Notes under the pieces: model-generated | Told to the model about the DNA's origin: nothing | The model's database searches: none | What the model saw: only the letters and a program-made list of their open reading frames with translations | Part shown: piece after piece, positions 52,816 through 64,000 of the stretch | Numbering within the stretch: position 1 is the stretch's first letter | Layout: each line of letters starts with the position of its first letter | Assembly (NCBI RefSeq): GCF_015832195.1 | Contig: NC_052030.1 | Location: forward strand, 12,791,439-12,855,438 | Direction of reading: 5' to 3' | Source of the DNA: Motacilla alba alba | Lineage: Eukaryota; Chordata; Aves; Passeriformes; Motacillidae | DNA: 64,000 bases | Program-made: the position numbers and the translations under genes

Positions 52816-55493
52816 AGAGAGGAGGGGAGGGAGTCACCTGCACCTGCCTGAAATTTGGGAGTTCTCCCATGTTTCTGTTTTGCTGCTGAGCTCTGTGTGA
52901 TGCTGAACGAATCTGAAGCCTGTTTATTCACCATGGGTTTCTCTGTGGATGTGGCAGCCCCAAACTGTTTAATGGGACTGAATCTCTTGGTGAGTGTGGT
53001 GATAAGGGCCATGTGAAGTCACTGTTATGGCTAATCTGCTGTTGCTGCTTTGGAATTAGGCCAAGGATTAGAGATTGCAGTTGCTCTTCCTGGGTTTGAC
53101 GCTGTGGCAGTAAAAGAGCCTTTCTCAATTTGATATTGGCTTTCCTGCTGCCTCTCATGCCTGGCTCACTGGCCATTCTGTTGGCTAAACCATTCCCCAC
53201 TAAGCTTTCTGTCTGTTCCTCCCCTCCTGAATGGACAGTGGCTCGCAAGGACACCTAGTCAAAGGGCAGATGTTTCAGAAGGGATTTCTCTGCTCCTTTT
53301 TTGAGCAGCCTGTGATTCCCAGCGAGCTTTGATTTCCCAACAAGCACACTTGGGCAGGCTGGTGTTGTAATGCATGGCTTATCTTGCTCTGGGGGTGACC
53401 CACAGGTTGCTTTGATTATCTTCTTTTTTTTTTTTGAGGTGTCTGAGTGTTGGCTCTTGGCTCTGTCTGGTTCAAGACTCTGTTGCTCAAGAACAGCTCA
53501 TCTTCAGTCAAGCAGCTCTTGTGCTGCAGGGAAGAGTCATTTTATGCCTGGCACATGTCTGTGCTTCTGGATCAGTATAAAAAGAAAAGGATGGGAAAAA
53601 ATTAAGGAGAGTTGAATAAAGAAAGCATTTTGGAATAAACCAATCATGTCACCTCTCCTATTACAATACATTTTGGAAATTCAGCTTATGTAGCAAAGTT
53701 TGTTATTTATTTATATAACAGCAGTTTATTTGGAAGCTGAGAATTACCCTGGTTTTGTGCAATAAAGTCTGCAGTGATTCTGCTGTGCCAGAGAGTAGAG
53801 AAATGGGTGTCATTTGTAAGAGAGCCAGGTGTGCTGGGTGATGGGCAAGGGCAGAACTGAAGACTGGGGGAAGTGGGAGAAGCTTAGAAAGTGAAGTTGT
53901 TTTGACATTAAAAGGGAGTCGTGTTCCTGCCTTTGAGGTAGGGTAGTTGAGAGTTTCCTTTTTTTTTTTGTCCTTCTTCATCTATATTTGTCCCTGCTGT
54001 CTGTGGAGAGAATGGATTTTCTTTTCTGAAATTCCACAGATTTCTGTATCAGCCTCTAGTGTTTCCACCAAGATAATTCTGTATTAATGAGGTTAACTGA
54101 AAGTGCAGTTGTGCAAATCCAGATCGTCTGCATTGCTCCCCGAGGACTCCTTTGAAGCTGGGCTTTGGATCTCTCTGGCTATAAAACCATTTTGTGAAAA
54201 CTCAGGGCAGGTTTCTGGGTTGGTTTGCTCCCTTTGCTTCCAGCATTCAGCTGTTTGTGATAGCAGAGCAGGGAGGGAAGAAACAGGCAGCCCTTGGCCA
54301 CTGAGCGGGAGAATAATACATTAAATTAAGAAAACTCAAGAGCATTTGAATCCCATTAAGGCTGTGTGGTTCTGAATCTTTGGGTTTCCTCAGTAGGAGG
54401 AAACCTTAGCAATTCTGTTGACATTTGAAGCAGCAAATTCTCCTCCCAGGGCAGTGTGTCGTTTTTATTTCACTTCTGCAGTTGTGCTTTACCTGCATCT
54501 GATTCCCTCTCAGCCTGAGCCCCCAGCAGGGCGAGGAAGGCTCAGTGCAGGAGCTGCAGCAGTGTCTCAGTCCTCACAGGGAGCTGTGAGCAGGACCAGC
54601 CCTGGGGGATGGATTATCTACACTACCCTGGTGGTACCAGAGTGAATGAAGAACCCCAAAGTGTGGGTTTCTGCTTGTCTCACACGCATCCATGTGCTTT
54701 GTGAACACCTCTGTTTCTCCAAAGGCTCCCACAATCCGTGTGATGGCCACTGATGGCAGCCAGTTCCCATTTCAGCTCTCACATCCAGGCAAAGGGGATG
54801 TGAAATGTGCTGTGACTGGGAGAATGGCATTATATATCAACCCAGGCAGCTTCCAGCAGGGGCAAATGACTACTTTGTAGTGCAAGATCAGGCTTTGGGA
54901 TTTCATTTTTAAGTATCAGAATGATATAGCAATCAGGTGGGGGGAAATCCTCCTCCCACTGCCTTCTCATTTTGAGTTTCAGACACTTTCCCCCACTTTT
55001 ATAGCAGCTCTATATCATATTTACAACATCTAGCATTTCAAGGTTAGATGGCCAAGTGTTGAGTCAAGAAAAAAATTGCCTTCCCAGGGATACTCAGATA
55101 TTTCAGTTCATGTCTGGGAGACAGCACTGATGTGCTGCTGGCTGATTTCATTTCAGAAATGGACACCACAATGATTCATCTAGAGAGTCAAAAAGCTGAT
55201 CTCAACCTTAGCCCTCACTTTTCAAACACAGTCCACGATCAGACGTCCTGTGTGCAGGCAAGGAATTTATTTATCCACAATGCTGCTTCTGGAGGTTTGC
55301 AGGTTTTTGAAACCAGCACGTTTCAAATACAAGTGCAGCCGTGTTCAGGATGTGCCCGGGGGCTGAGAGTCCCCATCAGGATTTCCTGAGTGTCACTGGG
55401 TTTTCCTCATTCTGTGTCTTCATGCTCACTGTAGGAATTAAAGCAAACACCTGGCAGAGCTAAGAAAGCGTGGCTGTTGCTGGAGAGTTCTGC
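52816..55493. other. Non-coding stretch
   Basis: No supported gene. T runs of about 10 bases occur at 53424-53435 and 53959-53969. Frames are short and without known domains. Confidence 0.55.
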
Positions 55494-55640
55494 AAGTTCT
55501 TTTTGTGTGCTATAGCCTCTGGGAGGGGAAAAAAAAAAGCATGGGAAAAGTTCTTTTTCTGTGCAATGGTCTCTGAGAGGAAAAAAACAAACATGTGAAA
55601 AGTTCTTTTCCTGTGCAATGGTCTCTTTGAGGAAAACAGG
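55494..55640. repeat. Tandem repeat, about 53-bp unit, 3 copies
   Basis: Units begin aagttcttttt or aagttcttttcc at 55494, 55548 and 55600, each continuing as tgtgcaatggtctctgagag-like sequence and then an A-rich block (10, 7 and 4 A residues). The first copy is the most diverged. Confidence 0.88.
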
Positions 55641-58167
55641 GCACCCCTGACTTGTGTGGCCTGGAGAGGAGGAAAGATGGAACAGGGAGCTCAGGTTGTG
55701 GAATTGGTCTCCTTGGAGGATTTCAAAATCCAGCAGCCCTGAGCAGCCTGCTGTGAGCTCAGTGGTGACCCTCTGAGAGGAGGGGACAGGAGGGGGTCCC
55801 TGAGCTTGGGTTGCTCTGTGCTGCTGGGGAAAGAATGGGAATTGGTTAGAAAGGGCACCTGGAGAAGGTTGAAGGGGAAAGTGAGTATGGATGTGCAAAA
55901 TCAATTAGAGAGCATAAAGCTAACTGGAATAAAATATGGATCACTTAAGGACTGTCTGTCTTAATGCATCATCTTTCCTTTTGCCAATTAATGTGGAAAG
56001 TGGACCAGCAAGTTGAGTCAGAGCAGGGATGACCAGGAACTTTTGCAAATAATTCTGACCCTCTCCTGCTTTCCCTGTCTGACACAATGGCTGCTGGCTG
56101 CCACCTTTCCATGCTTCCTTTGAATCTCCATCACTTCTTGTCAATAGGATTTAAAGTGCCCATAAAGATTTAATGAGCTCAGTGTCTTCTCCCTGGCATT
56201 CTGTGTTCCTAACTTTAAGGAGTTCTGTCTAAAACCCAACGTTTCCAGCACATAAAAATCTCCCTTTGCAGCAGGAAAATGAAGAGCTTTTGTCTCCCTG
56301 CAGAGCCCTGGCTGTTCTGCAGACAGGAATTCTCGATTCCCCATCGTTCGTGGCTTGGCCACAGAGGAAAATTGGAGTTTCTGCCTCTCTCGGTGGCTCG
56401 AGCTTGGGTTAAGCTCTGTAATTTACAGGTGTGCTCCATTTCTGGGAGTCACTGGTGACAGGCTCAGGCGATTGGAATGACCTTTTTGGCTTTAACATTT
56501 TCCAGCAGTGATTTCAGGAGATTCAAAGGAGGCACAAACAAATAAATGTGACAATTATATTGCTGTAAATAAATGTGCTGGGAAAGACCCCTTGCATGTT
56601 TTATGCCTTCAGCAGTAGTGTTCCTTCCCAGGGAGGGATGTTTCACCCCACGATATTTACTCCTTCTTTTTCATATAAATAGTTGTTATGTTGGTTCCTG
56701 CTAATATTCATATATTCTCATTGGGAGCCAGACATTTATCAAATACAGGCGTAGACACCTGGCCTGATTCTGTTGTGATTAAAGTAGAAATTAGGCTAAA
56801 TGATGTATTTTTAATAACAGAGCAAAATTTGGAAACACTTGAATAGCCTAAGAAATTATTCAGAAGAAAATTAATACTTTCAAGGGAAAAATAATACCTT
56901 AAATTTAAATCTCCAGAAGCTAGGAATTTATATCTAGCCTATAAAATAGACCTATAAAACTGCTTTTCAGCTGACAATACATTTCCCAAGAATATAGCAG
57001 AATTCGGAATGGGCTGGACTCTGCAAAAGAAATAACATTTCCAAATTTTTGCTAAGCATCATTACAGTAACTTCTGATTAAAAATTGAATATATTCTTTT
57101 AAGCTTTAACAGCACACCTTGTTCCCAGTCCTTGGCTCCAGCTCTCAGCGTGCCTTCCCTCACCTGTGTGATCAAAGACGAGCGTTCTTGAACTGTCCAG
57201 ATGCCAAGCCCTTGGACCAGTGGAGATGCTGAACCTTTCTTGCATAAAGCTCTGAAAATGTCACTGATGGAGCCAGTTGGTGCCTCCCTGCACTCAAAGC
57301 TGGCACTATGGGATCTGCAAATTTACTTTTTGGTGTTTAACTATCGAGTTTTAAATGCGTGGAATGGTTTTTCAGATTGAAAATGCTTTGTGCAAAATTA
57401 AATATCATAACATCTCGTTAGCAAGAACGGTTTCCTTCACGTTTCCATTGGGAGGTCAGCAAGCCCACGCTCATCACTGCCCTGTTTTCCTGCACAGCTG
57501 TGCTGAATTGTGCTTTAAATTATCCCATCCTAAAAACGCCGTTCCCTTTTTATCAGTCGAGGAACCTTTATAAGCATCCTAAGAGTCCTTGAAGCAGTTA
57601 CCTCTGAACAATTACACTGGATTGGTGTAAATTTCCCATTCTGTTTTTATGGCCTCTCTGAGGCGAGCTGGGATTTTATATCCCTACTTTTTCCTAGGGT
57701 CTGCTTCTCCTGACAGATGCTCGCTTACATCTCCCAGGAACTCTAATGAGAGGCAGGCATATGTCTGCTTCCCAGCCCAGGCCTCCTCGTGCTCGTTGTG
57801 CATTTATTCCTTTTCCTCCTCCAGCCTCCGTGCAGCCGGAGCAGGGAGCTAGGGCTCCATCCCGAGCTGGGGTGGCTCCATCCCGAGCTGTGCCTTCCCC
57901 TCGCTGCCCTGCCCGTCTTCAGCCAGCTGCAGATCGATGACAGCAGCTTGCTCTTACAGTTTAAATCCTGAAAGAGCGGCTCTGGACGCTTTAAAAACGT
58001 GCGGTAATGACAGCAAGCTGTGACTGCACTCAGGGTTGGGTGTAGGATCCATCTCCGGTGGTCAGCTGCTGTTCTTCCAGGTTTCCATGTGCCTGCCGCC
58101 TCCTGCTTGCCTTGCCTTGCTCTCCCATCCCAGCACTAAGCTGCCCTTGGGAGGAGATTTAATTGTG
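55641..58167. other. Non-coding stretch
   Basis: No supported gene. 56640-57110 is strongly AT-rich. A 17-bp direct repeat (ggctccatcccgagctg) lies at 57853 and 57874. The GC-rich patch 57740-57940 gives short frames with no domain. Confidence 0.5.
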
Positions 58168-58310
58168 TGAACGTCCAGAATGTCCTGAGCGGGAAGGGAC
58201 CCCCAGGGATCCCCCAGTGCAGCCCCTGGCCCTGCACAGACACCCCAACAGTCCCCCTGTGTGTCCCTGGGGGCCGTGCCCATGCCCTGGGGAGCTCTCC
58301 CTGCACCCCG
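58168..58310 (-). mobile_element. CR1 LINE remnant
   Basis: gaatgtcctgagcgggaagg, then gacccccagggatcccccag, then ctggccctgcacagacaccc, and finally ggccgtgcccatgccctggg follow, in order, the reverse complement of the 3' region of a CR1 subfamily (ending-type gggaaggacc...ggatcatc...ctggccctgcacagg...ggccgtgaccattccc). The element is on the minus strand and diverged. The overlapping open frames 58062-58640 are reads of this fossil and its flank, not genes. Confidence 0.82.
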
Positions 58311-61300
58311 AAGCAGCGGTGCCTGCATGGGGGCAGGATTTGCAGCAGCATTACACACTGCAACGCTGGGTCACGAGGTGCTTCAGGGGTGGTCGGTGTG
58401 TGTGGCAGGTCCAGGGCTTTGTGGACCTTTTGATGCCCACAGGTGAGCACACAGGGGTTCCCTCTGCCTGTGCCCTGCACACCTGGGCAGGTGACACAAA
58501 GCAGTTTATCTCAGGGCAGGCTGCAGCACCGATCTTTTGGACTTGTCTCCTCGATGGGCAGGTAGAAATTCCCCCTCCTGCTGGTTTCCCTGGTGTTTGA
58601 TGGTGACTGGAGCCCCTGGGCAGGTGATAGCACAGAACCAACCCTCCCTGTGAGAGCTGGGAGGAGCTGCAGGGCTGGAGCTGGTAGCCAGCAGGAGGGG
58701 AGCTCAGTGCCTGTGCAGGCAGCCTGTGCTGGAGCTCCCTGGGTGTCTCGTGAGACCCGGCTCTGTGGTTTAATCCTGCCTTTATCTCTCTTCTAAGTGC
58801 TTCTGATATTATAGGAGTTGCAAGAGATCTAATTAGCTAATGCTCCTACACGGTGTTAGATCCCCAGATAAAAGCCTGCCTAGAGGCCTGCAGAAGGTGC
58901 CAAGAAAGAGTTTGGGAACTTTTGTGATGCAGGGTGTCTGAGATTAAGATGGTTTGGGATGATGGGGTGACTTCCAGTTTTCATTCTCAGGTGTTTGCTT
59001 ATTAAAAGGAGTAAACAGCTGCTAATTAATGCAGGCTGTTCATATTGCTGTCTTAAAAACCTTTTCCTGGTTTGTTGAGAATGTCAAGAACTGCTTCTAA
59101 GTCAGACCTATTTAAAGAGTAGTGTGTACTAAGCCATTCAAGACTGGCTTTGAGTGTCAACTCAAAAACATCATGATAAAAATCCTTTATAATAAAGAAA
59201 AGGTAGGGAAAAATCACTGCTTATTTCTCACTTCTGTGCATCTGAGCTCAAACCCTCTCTCAGCCCTCAAGCAAACAATATTTTGCTGCTCAGCTCTGGG
59301 GAGGTTGTTCATTCCCCGTGGTTGGAACTGTCTTCTCCAAAGCCTTGACACAGCCCTGTTGAGAAATTTGCCTGCTTGGCTGCAGTGCTCGCTGCCATTA
59401 ATGCAGGAAAATCATTAAGAAAGTGGATGGAAAATGCAAAGCTTCTGTGCTTCTTAAATCCCCTAATCCTATTTTGGGGACTTAAATGGTGAATAGGCTT
59501 CAGCCTGGGGGTGTTCAAGGCAGTGAATGGCACTGTAGGTGAGTCACTTCAGGAGCAAAACAGGCTGGGTTTGTTCTGCTGCAGATCTGTGCCATCGTTG
59601 GCCTTATCCCACCCTGCAATGGACAGGGAAATGCCTGATTTCTAAAGCTTTCTGGAGGTGCTGCATCATCCAACCATATTCGCAGAATATTTGATGTTGG
59701 CACATAAAAACATTCTTATAAAGGGTGCCACAGGTGTCACGAGGCACTGACAGCTTCGTAAATTGAACAACTTGCAAAATAAGAGTGGAAATGACAGTGT
59801 CAGTATCAGTTGTAACCAAAACCAACAGGTGAGTGTTGTGGACAGATGAAGCTGTCAGGAAGCTTGCTCTGTCTGTTTGTGTCTGGGATTGCACAGTGGG
59901 TCTGGGAAGTGCCTCTGCCCTGCAATTCTTTATCTGCTTGCGTGGCTGTGGAGTGTGATGAAGGAAAACTTTAATTAATAATATCTCACGCAGGCATTTC
60001 ATGGCTGAACTGGTGTTGCTTAAACTCTGGCACTGACTTGTTCTGTGGTCTTTGCTCGGGGAGTCCAGTAGCAGGAGAGCCTTCCTGCTGTCAGTGGGGA
60101 GACTCCCAGCTCGAATGGTAACACTGGATTTCATGGTGTCCGCCGCAGCAGAGCAGAGGAAATCAGGTGTGCTGATCCTTTATTTGCCATTCCGACGCTG
60201 TGACCTTGGGAGAGCCAACCCTTGTGAGCTCCCTGCCCTCTCCAGAGCAGTGCCAGCACGCCTTGGATCATTAACAACAATGCTTTTCCTGCCTGCAAGG
60301 GCTGCACCTTTGATAATCATCTAGAAATAATATTCATATGGATCATACTTGAATTAGAGCCTTAGCAATGAAAAGTCAGCACCAGCACCAGGAACTGCCT
60401 GTACTCCAACCCCTCTGCTTTTTATTTATGTGCATTGGATTTATCAAGCACCTTCAGGGGAGACAGGAATGCTGAAATGCACAAATGCCTCCAGCTCTGC
60501 TTGCATTGCTGCTTCCTGCTGAATGGAAAAAAATGAGGTGTCTGTGGAGGTGTTCTGCGTGCTGTGTGCTCCTGATTTTCCCTTGTTCCTCGCTATTTAT
60601 ACAGTCACAAAGCATTTGATGGGAATATGTCAATCCTGGGCCAGGGTAATGGACATTCCATTACTTTATCTCTGCAGACATTGTTGGAAACTCGAGGTGT
60701 AAAATCTGATTCATTACCCAGATCCTGGAAGGGAACAGGACATTAACCGTAGCCTGGCTTGTTAAATTTTGTTGCTCATTGCCCTCTCCATTTATTTAAT
60801 TATATTTCTGCTTCCCACTCAGAGGATCTGCAGGGTCCTTTCAGTGATATGTACCTGTGGAATGTGGGGCTGACGTAAACCAGCTTTTGCTGTCAGAACA
60901 CTCACAGGGCAGAGTTTTTTCATGCTTTGCAGCTCCCGTGTTTGCTGGTTCCAGTGGTTCTGCAGAAGGTGCCCCATTTCCCACGTGCACAAATGGCACA
61001 AACACAAGCTCCTGGTGGGAGCCAGCAAATAGGCTCCAAGTTACATGTTTCCTGAGGAATCTGATATTAGCAGTACAAAAGGGGGAGGATATCACTTTTC
61101 TGTATTTTATTACAGCCAGTGGGGAAAAAAAGAGGCAAAAAATGGTAGCAGAAGAGCTAATTTAAGAGGCAGTGATGTGCTGTGCAGTGCTGAGTGGTTT
61201 GAAGTTGTATCAGGCTGTTTGTTACAGACCATTCCTGTTCCAGAGCGTTTCAGAGACTCCCAGTTCCCTCCCTGCTGCCTGGGTTTTGCATCAGCCACCC

Positions 61301-64000
61301 TGGGAGTGTGGAACAGCAAACCAGAAGGCTCTTACCTTTGGAGCTGCTGACCTGTGAGTCTGGAATCAAAACAGACTCGATGGAAATGAAGCTCTTTGGG
61401 CAGTATTTTAACCGGGCAGACCCACTGCCTGAGTGTTGTCAAGAGGAAAATCCCTCTTGCATGTCACGACCTTTTAGTGCAGTTCTTTTTTTCCAGGTTG
61501 TTCTGAGTTTTAGACTTAGCTTGGTGCTGAGACGAGCATGGCAGGAAACATCAATTTTTACTGAGCCTGAGTCAACTGCATTTCTTGTCCAGGAGCTGGC
61601 ATCAAAGGTGCTCCAGTGTAAAGGTAATCTCAGTGCCTGAGGCTGCTCTGTGCTTTTTGTACTTGCAGTGCTTCTCACTGCTCTGCCCTAAAGCTCCTGG
61701 CTAAGAAAGGCTGAGGCAGCTCCGAGGCAGGGGGGGGACTGCCTGGGGAACAGAAATTCAGACAGAAAACTGCCTGAAGCACAGGGGAGCCTGAAAGCAA
61801 AGCTCCAAAGGCTGCAGGGGTACCAGCTTTGAATCGATCCACCCTCCATAAGACGTGTGCTGTTAGCCTCCTCTGCTCCTCTGCCTGTGCAGTGGTGCAG
61901 CCAAAACCCAGTTATTTCTGTGGTTATTTTCAGTTATTTCTGTGCCTGCCAACAAGCTCAGTGCAGTCTGCAGGATTTTAAGTTGCTTTTTAACATCAGT
62001 GGTGTTCTGAACACTCACCGTTCCTTGGGAGTCTCAGTCTCATTTATTGTTTTAATAGGAGCATCCTCTGCTGCAGTTGAGGGGTGGCACGAGGGCTGTG
62101 ACTGTGACTTCACGTTATAAAATGATCTTTTGAGCCCTTATTTTATATTTACGGAGGAAATTGCCCCAAGAATTTGAAGGATAAACTCAAAAGAGGAGAA
62201 TTTACGGAGTTCTTTTTTATTTCCTTCCATCCCATGAGATTAGGGACCCCAGATCACTGCGTTCTGAACTGTTGAAATTAGCAGTTTTATTTTTAAAAAG
62301 TCTGTTGTTTTTGGGTGCATCTATTTTAGACCACCCCCTGTGAAACACTTTACAAGAACATGTGCACTCGTGCCGTGATTTCAGTTTTATTAGAAAAACA
62401 GCAATACCAGAAGAAAGTCTCTTGCCTAAGGCATATTCCATATGTTACTGCTCAGTGCTTTATTTTCCAGGCCTGTGAGAGACAAATGCACTTATTCCAT
62501 TAATAAAGCCAGTGACTTAAAGTGCAGCCCTACCCTGGGAAAAAAAAGAGAAATGTGAGGTTCTGAGCTGGTTTTCCATCAATAGCTCCTGCTCTGAGTT
62601 TGCTGGGGTTCCAGATGAAAAGGTGGTGTTGTTTTCCAGCCGTGGCTGTGCCAGGCCCTTCGTTGCAGTTTGGAAATCACAGCCCAGACCAGCCCTGCTC
62701 TGCCTCTGCAGGGTGACTCCAGGATTCCAGGGGTTCATGCTGTTTACTGCAGCCTCTTTTTGCGTGTGTACAGAGGGCAAATCCTCCTCGTTGAAACACA
62801 CCCTGTGCTCAGCCAGGGCAGTGCAAACACAACCTCTCTGCTTTTCTTGCCTCGCAGGAGTTTTAATGCAAACGCAGGAATGCAGCTTTGTTCCTTTCAA
62901 CCCCTCTCTGATGCAGCAATGGTTTCATAACCCCCCAGTTCTCAGCCCTCTGCCTTATCTTTGAAGGGAAATCTCCCCTCTCCCTGGTGCTGAGGTGGAT
63001 TTATTGCCTCTGAACCCCCTGTTCTCCTCAGCTCAGCTCCTGATTCCCCCAGGAGCTCTGGACAAACCACCAGAGGATCTGACCTGCACTGGGGACATGG
63101 ATTCATCCCAGGGCCTTCCGCTGTGTGAACAGCAGAGGTGGAAATTAAAATAAAAATCAAAAATGGGTCATTGCTCCTCTCAACGCCGCCCTTGCAAACA
63201 GAGGCTGGGAGATCCCAGCGAGGAGGGTCTGCTGGAAAAAGCCCAAATAAGCAAATTCCCATTTTCAAACACATTCCAAAGCATTAAAGAGTTGTGAGGG
63301 GCTGATGTGCAAAGTTATCACTTCAAGGAGGGAAGGAGGAGTAAAAGCACGTGGTAGGGGCAGTGTTGGTTTTCTGCATCGCTCGCAGTAAAATCTTTTT
63401 TTAAAATCACTGGTCTAATGGGATTAGGAGAGCAAAGGTTCTTAAAAATTAGCGAAATTGGATTGAGAGGGTTGGTAGTGAAAGACTAAATTAGATGACG
63501 ACTAAAAGCATGCTTCAGTAGCTGGATTTGGGCTGGCTGAGGGAGGCAGTCCTTCAGCCCAGCCCTGGATCTCAGGTACCTCTGGTCAGACACCCCTGGG
63601 GCAGGTGTCTGGAATTGTCACACCCAGCTGAAGTTCTTACTCCAAATAAACACTCCCAAGTGTTCACTTTGATTTTTTTTTTTCAGATAAGTTCCACTGC
63701 TGCTTTTGCATAACAGCAATTACACATTTTGTTGTTTTTGATATGCTGAAAGGGTGGCCTTAAAATTTCCTAATAAGGTGTAAAATGTCCTTGTAGCCTA
63801 TGACATAAAATGAAGTCAGGGGTGATCCTGTGCACTGGGACACTGCTGTGGGTGGCTCAGGATGACACCATGGTGATGTGGGCTCATTGCAAGGCTGGCA
63901 CACGCTCTGCATGTAAACCCAAGGCAGCTCTGCTCCATGCAGTGCAGCTCCACTCTTGATATTTATTCAATTTACTGTTCCTTTGTGTTGAAAACCAGCG
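58311..64000. other. Non-coding stretch to the end of the window
   Basis: No supported exon, RNA gene or mobile element. Frames such as 59604-60134 (minus, 176 codons) and 62517-62900 (minus) show no recognisable domain, low-complexity bias or splice context that would make them credible. Confidence 0.5.

Noticed and set aside
58062..58641. Several overlapping frames on both strands
   Set aside because: They are explained by a CR1 fossil read antisense and by its GC-rich flank.
59604..60134. 176-codon minus-strand frame
   Set aside because: Composition is ordinary non-coding, with no motif, no splice context and no similarity to a family I know.

Overview
The window reads as vertebrate nuclear DNA, most likely from a songbird (passerine). 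It has one unmistakable protein-coding exon with good splice sites, set in about 63 kb of AT-leaning, stop-rich non-coding sequence. It also carries decayed CR1 LINE 3' ends (the dominant avian retroposon) and one solo retroviral LTR that I recognise, from memory only, as a songbird-type class II element. There are no bacterial signals such as operons, ribosome binding sites or long dense ORFs.

The only gene I can support is a member of the TMEM132 family, best matched to TMEM132C, on the + strand. A single 889-bp internal exon (29690-30578) encodes most of the N-terminal extracellular part of this type I membrane protein. It enters in phase 1 and leaves in phase 2, so it is spliced to exons outside the window or too short for me to find. 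Everything else is then most simply intron of that gene: at least 29.7 kb upstream and at least 33.4 kb downstream. Very long introns around this exon are expected for TMEM132 genes.

Layout: 1-29689 is upstream intron, with an 82-bp minisatellite (1657-2230), a 42-bp minisatellite (4487-4798), and two weak ancient SINE-like remnants (about 7225-7370 and 13490-13560). 29690-30578 is the exon, whose middle is strongly CpG-rich. 30579-64000 is downstream intron, with a nearly perfect 57-bp array (32737-33010), a solo LTR with 6-bp target duplications (36651-37310), a 60-bp array (39893-40435), a 71-bp array (43912-44438), three CR1 remnants (about 46335, 52446 and 58168), a 30-base poly-A tract (50765-50794) and several short tandem duplications.

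The notable feature beyond the exon is the five unrelated long-unit minisatellites, each with open frames that mimic repetitive proteins. I found no convincing new protein system. The large predicted ORFs away from the exon are products of tandem repeats or chance.
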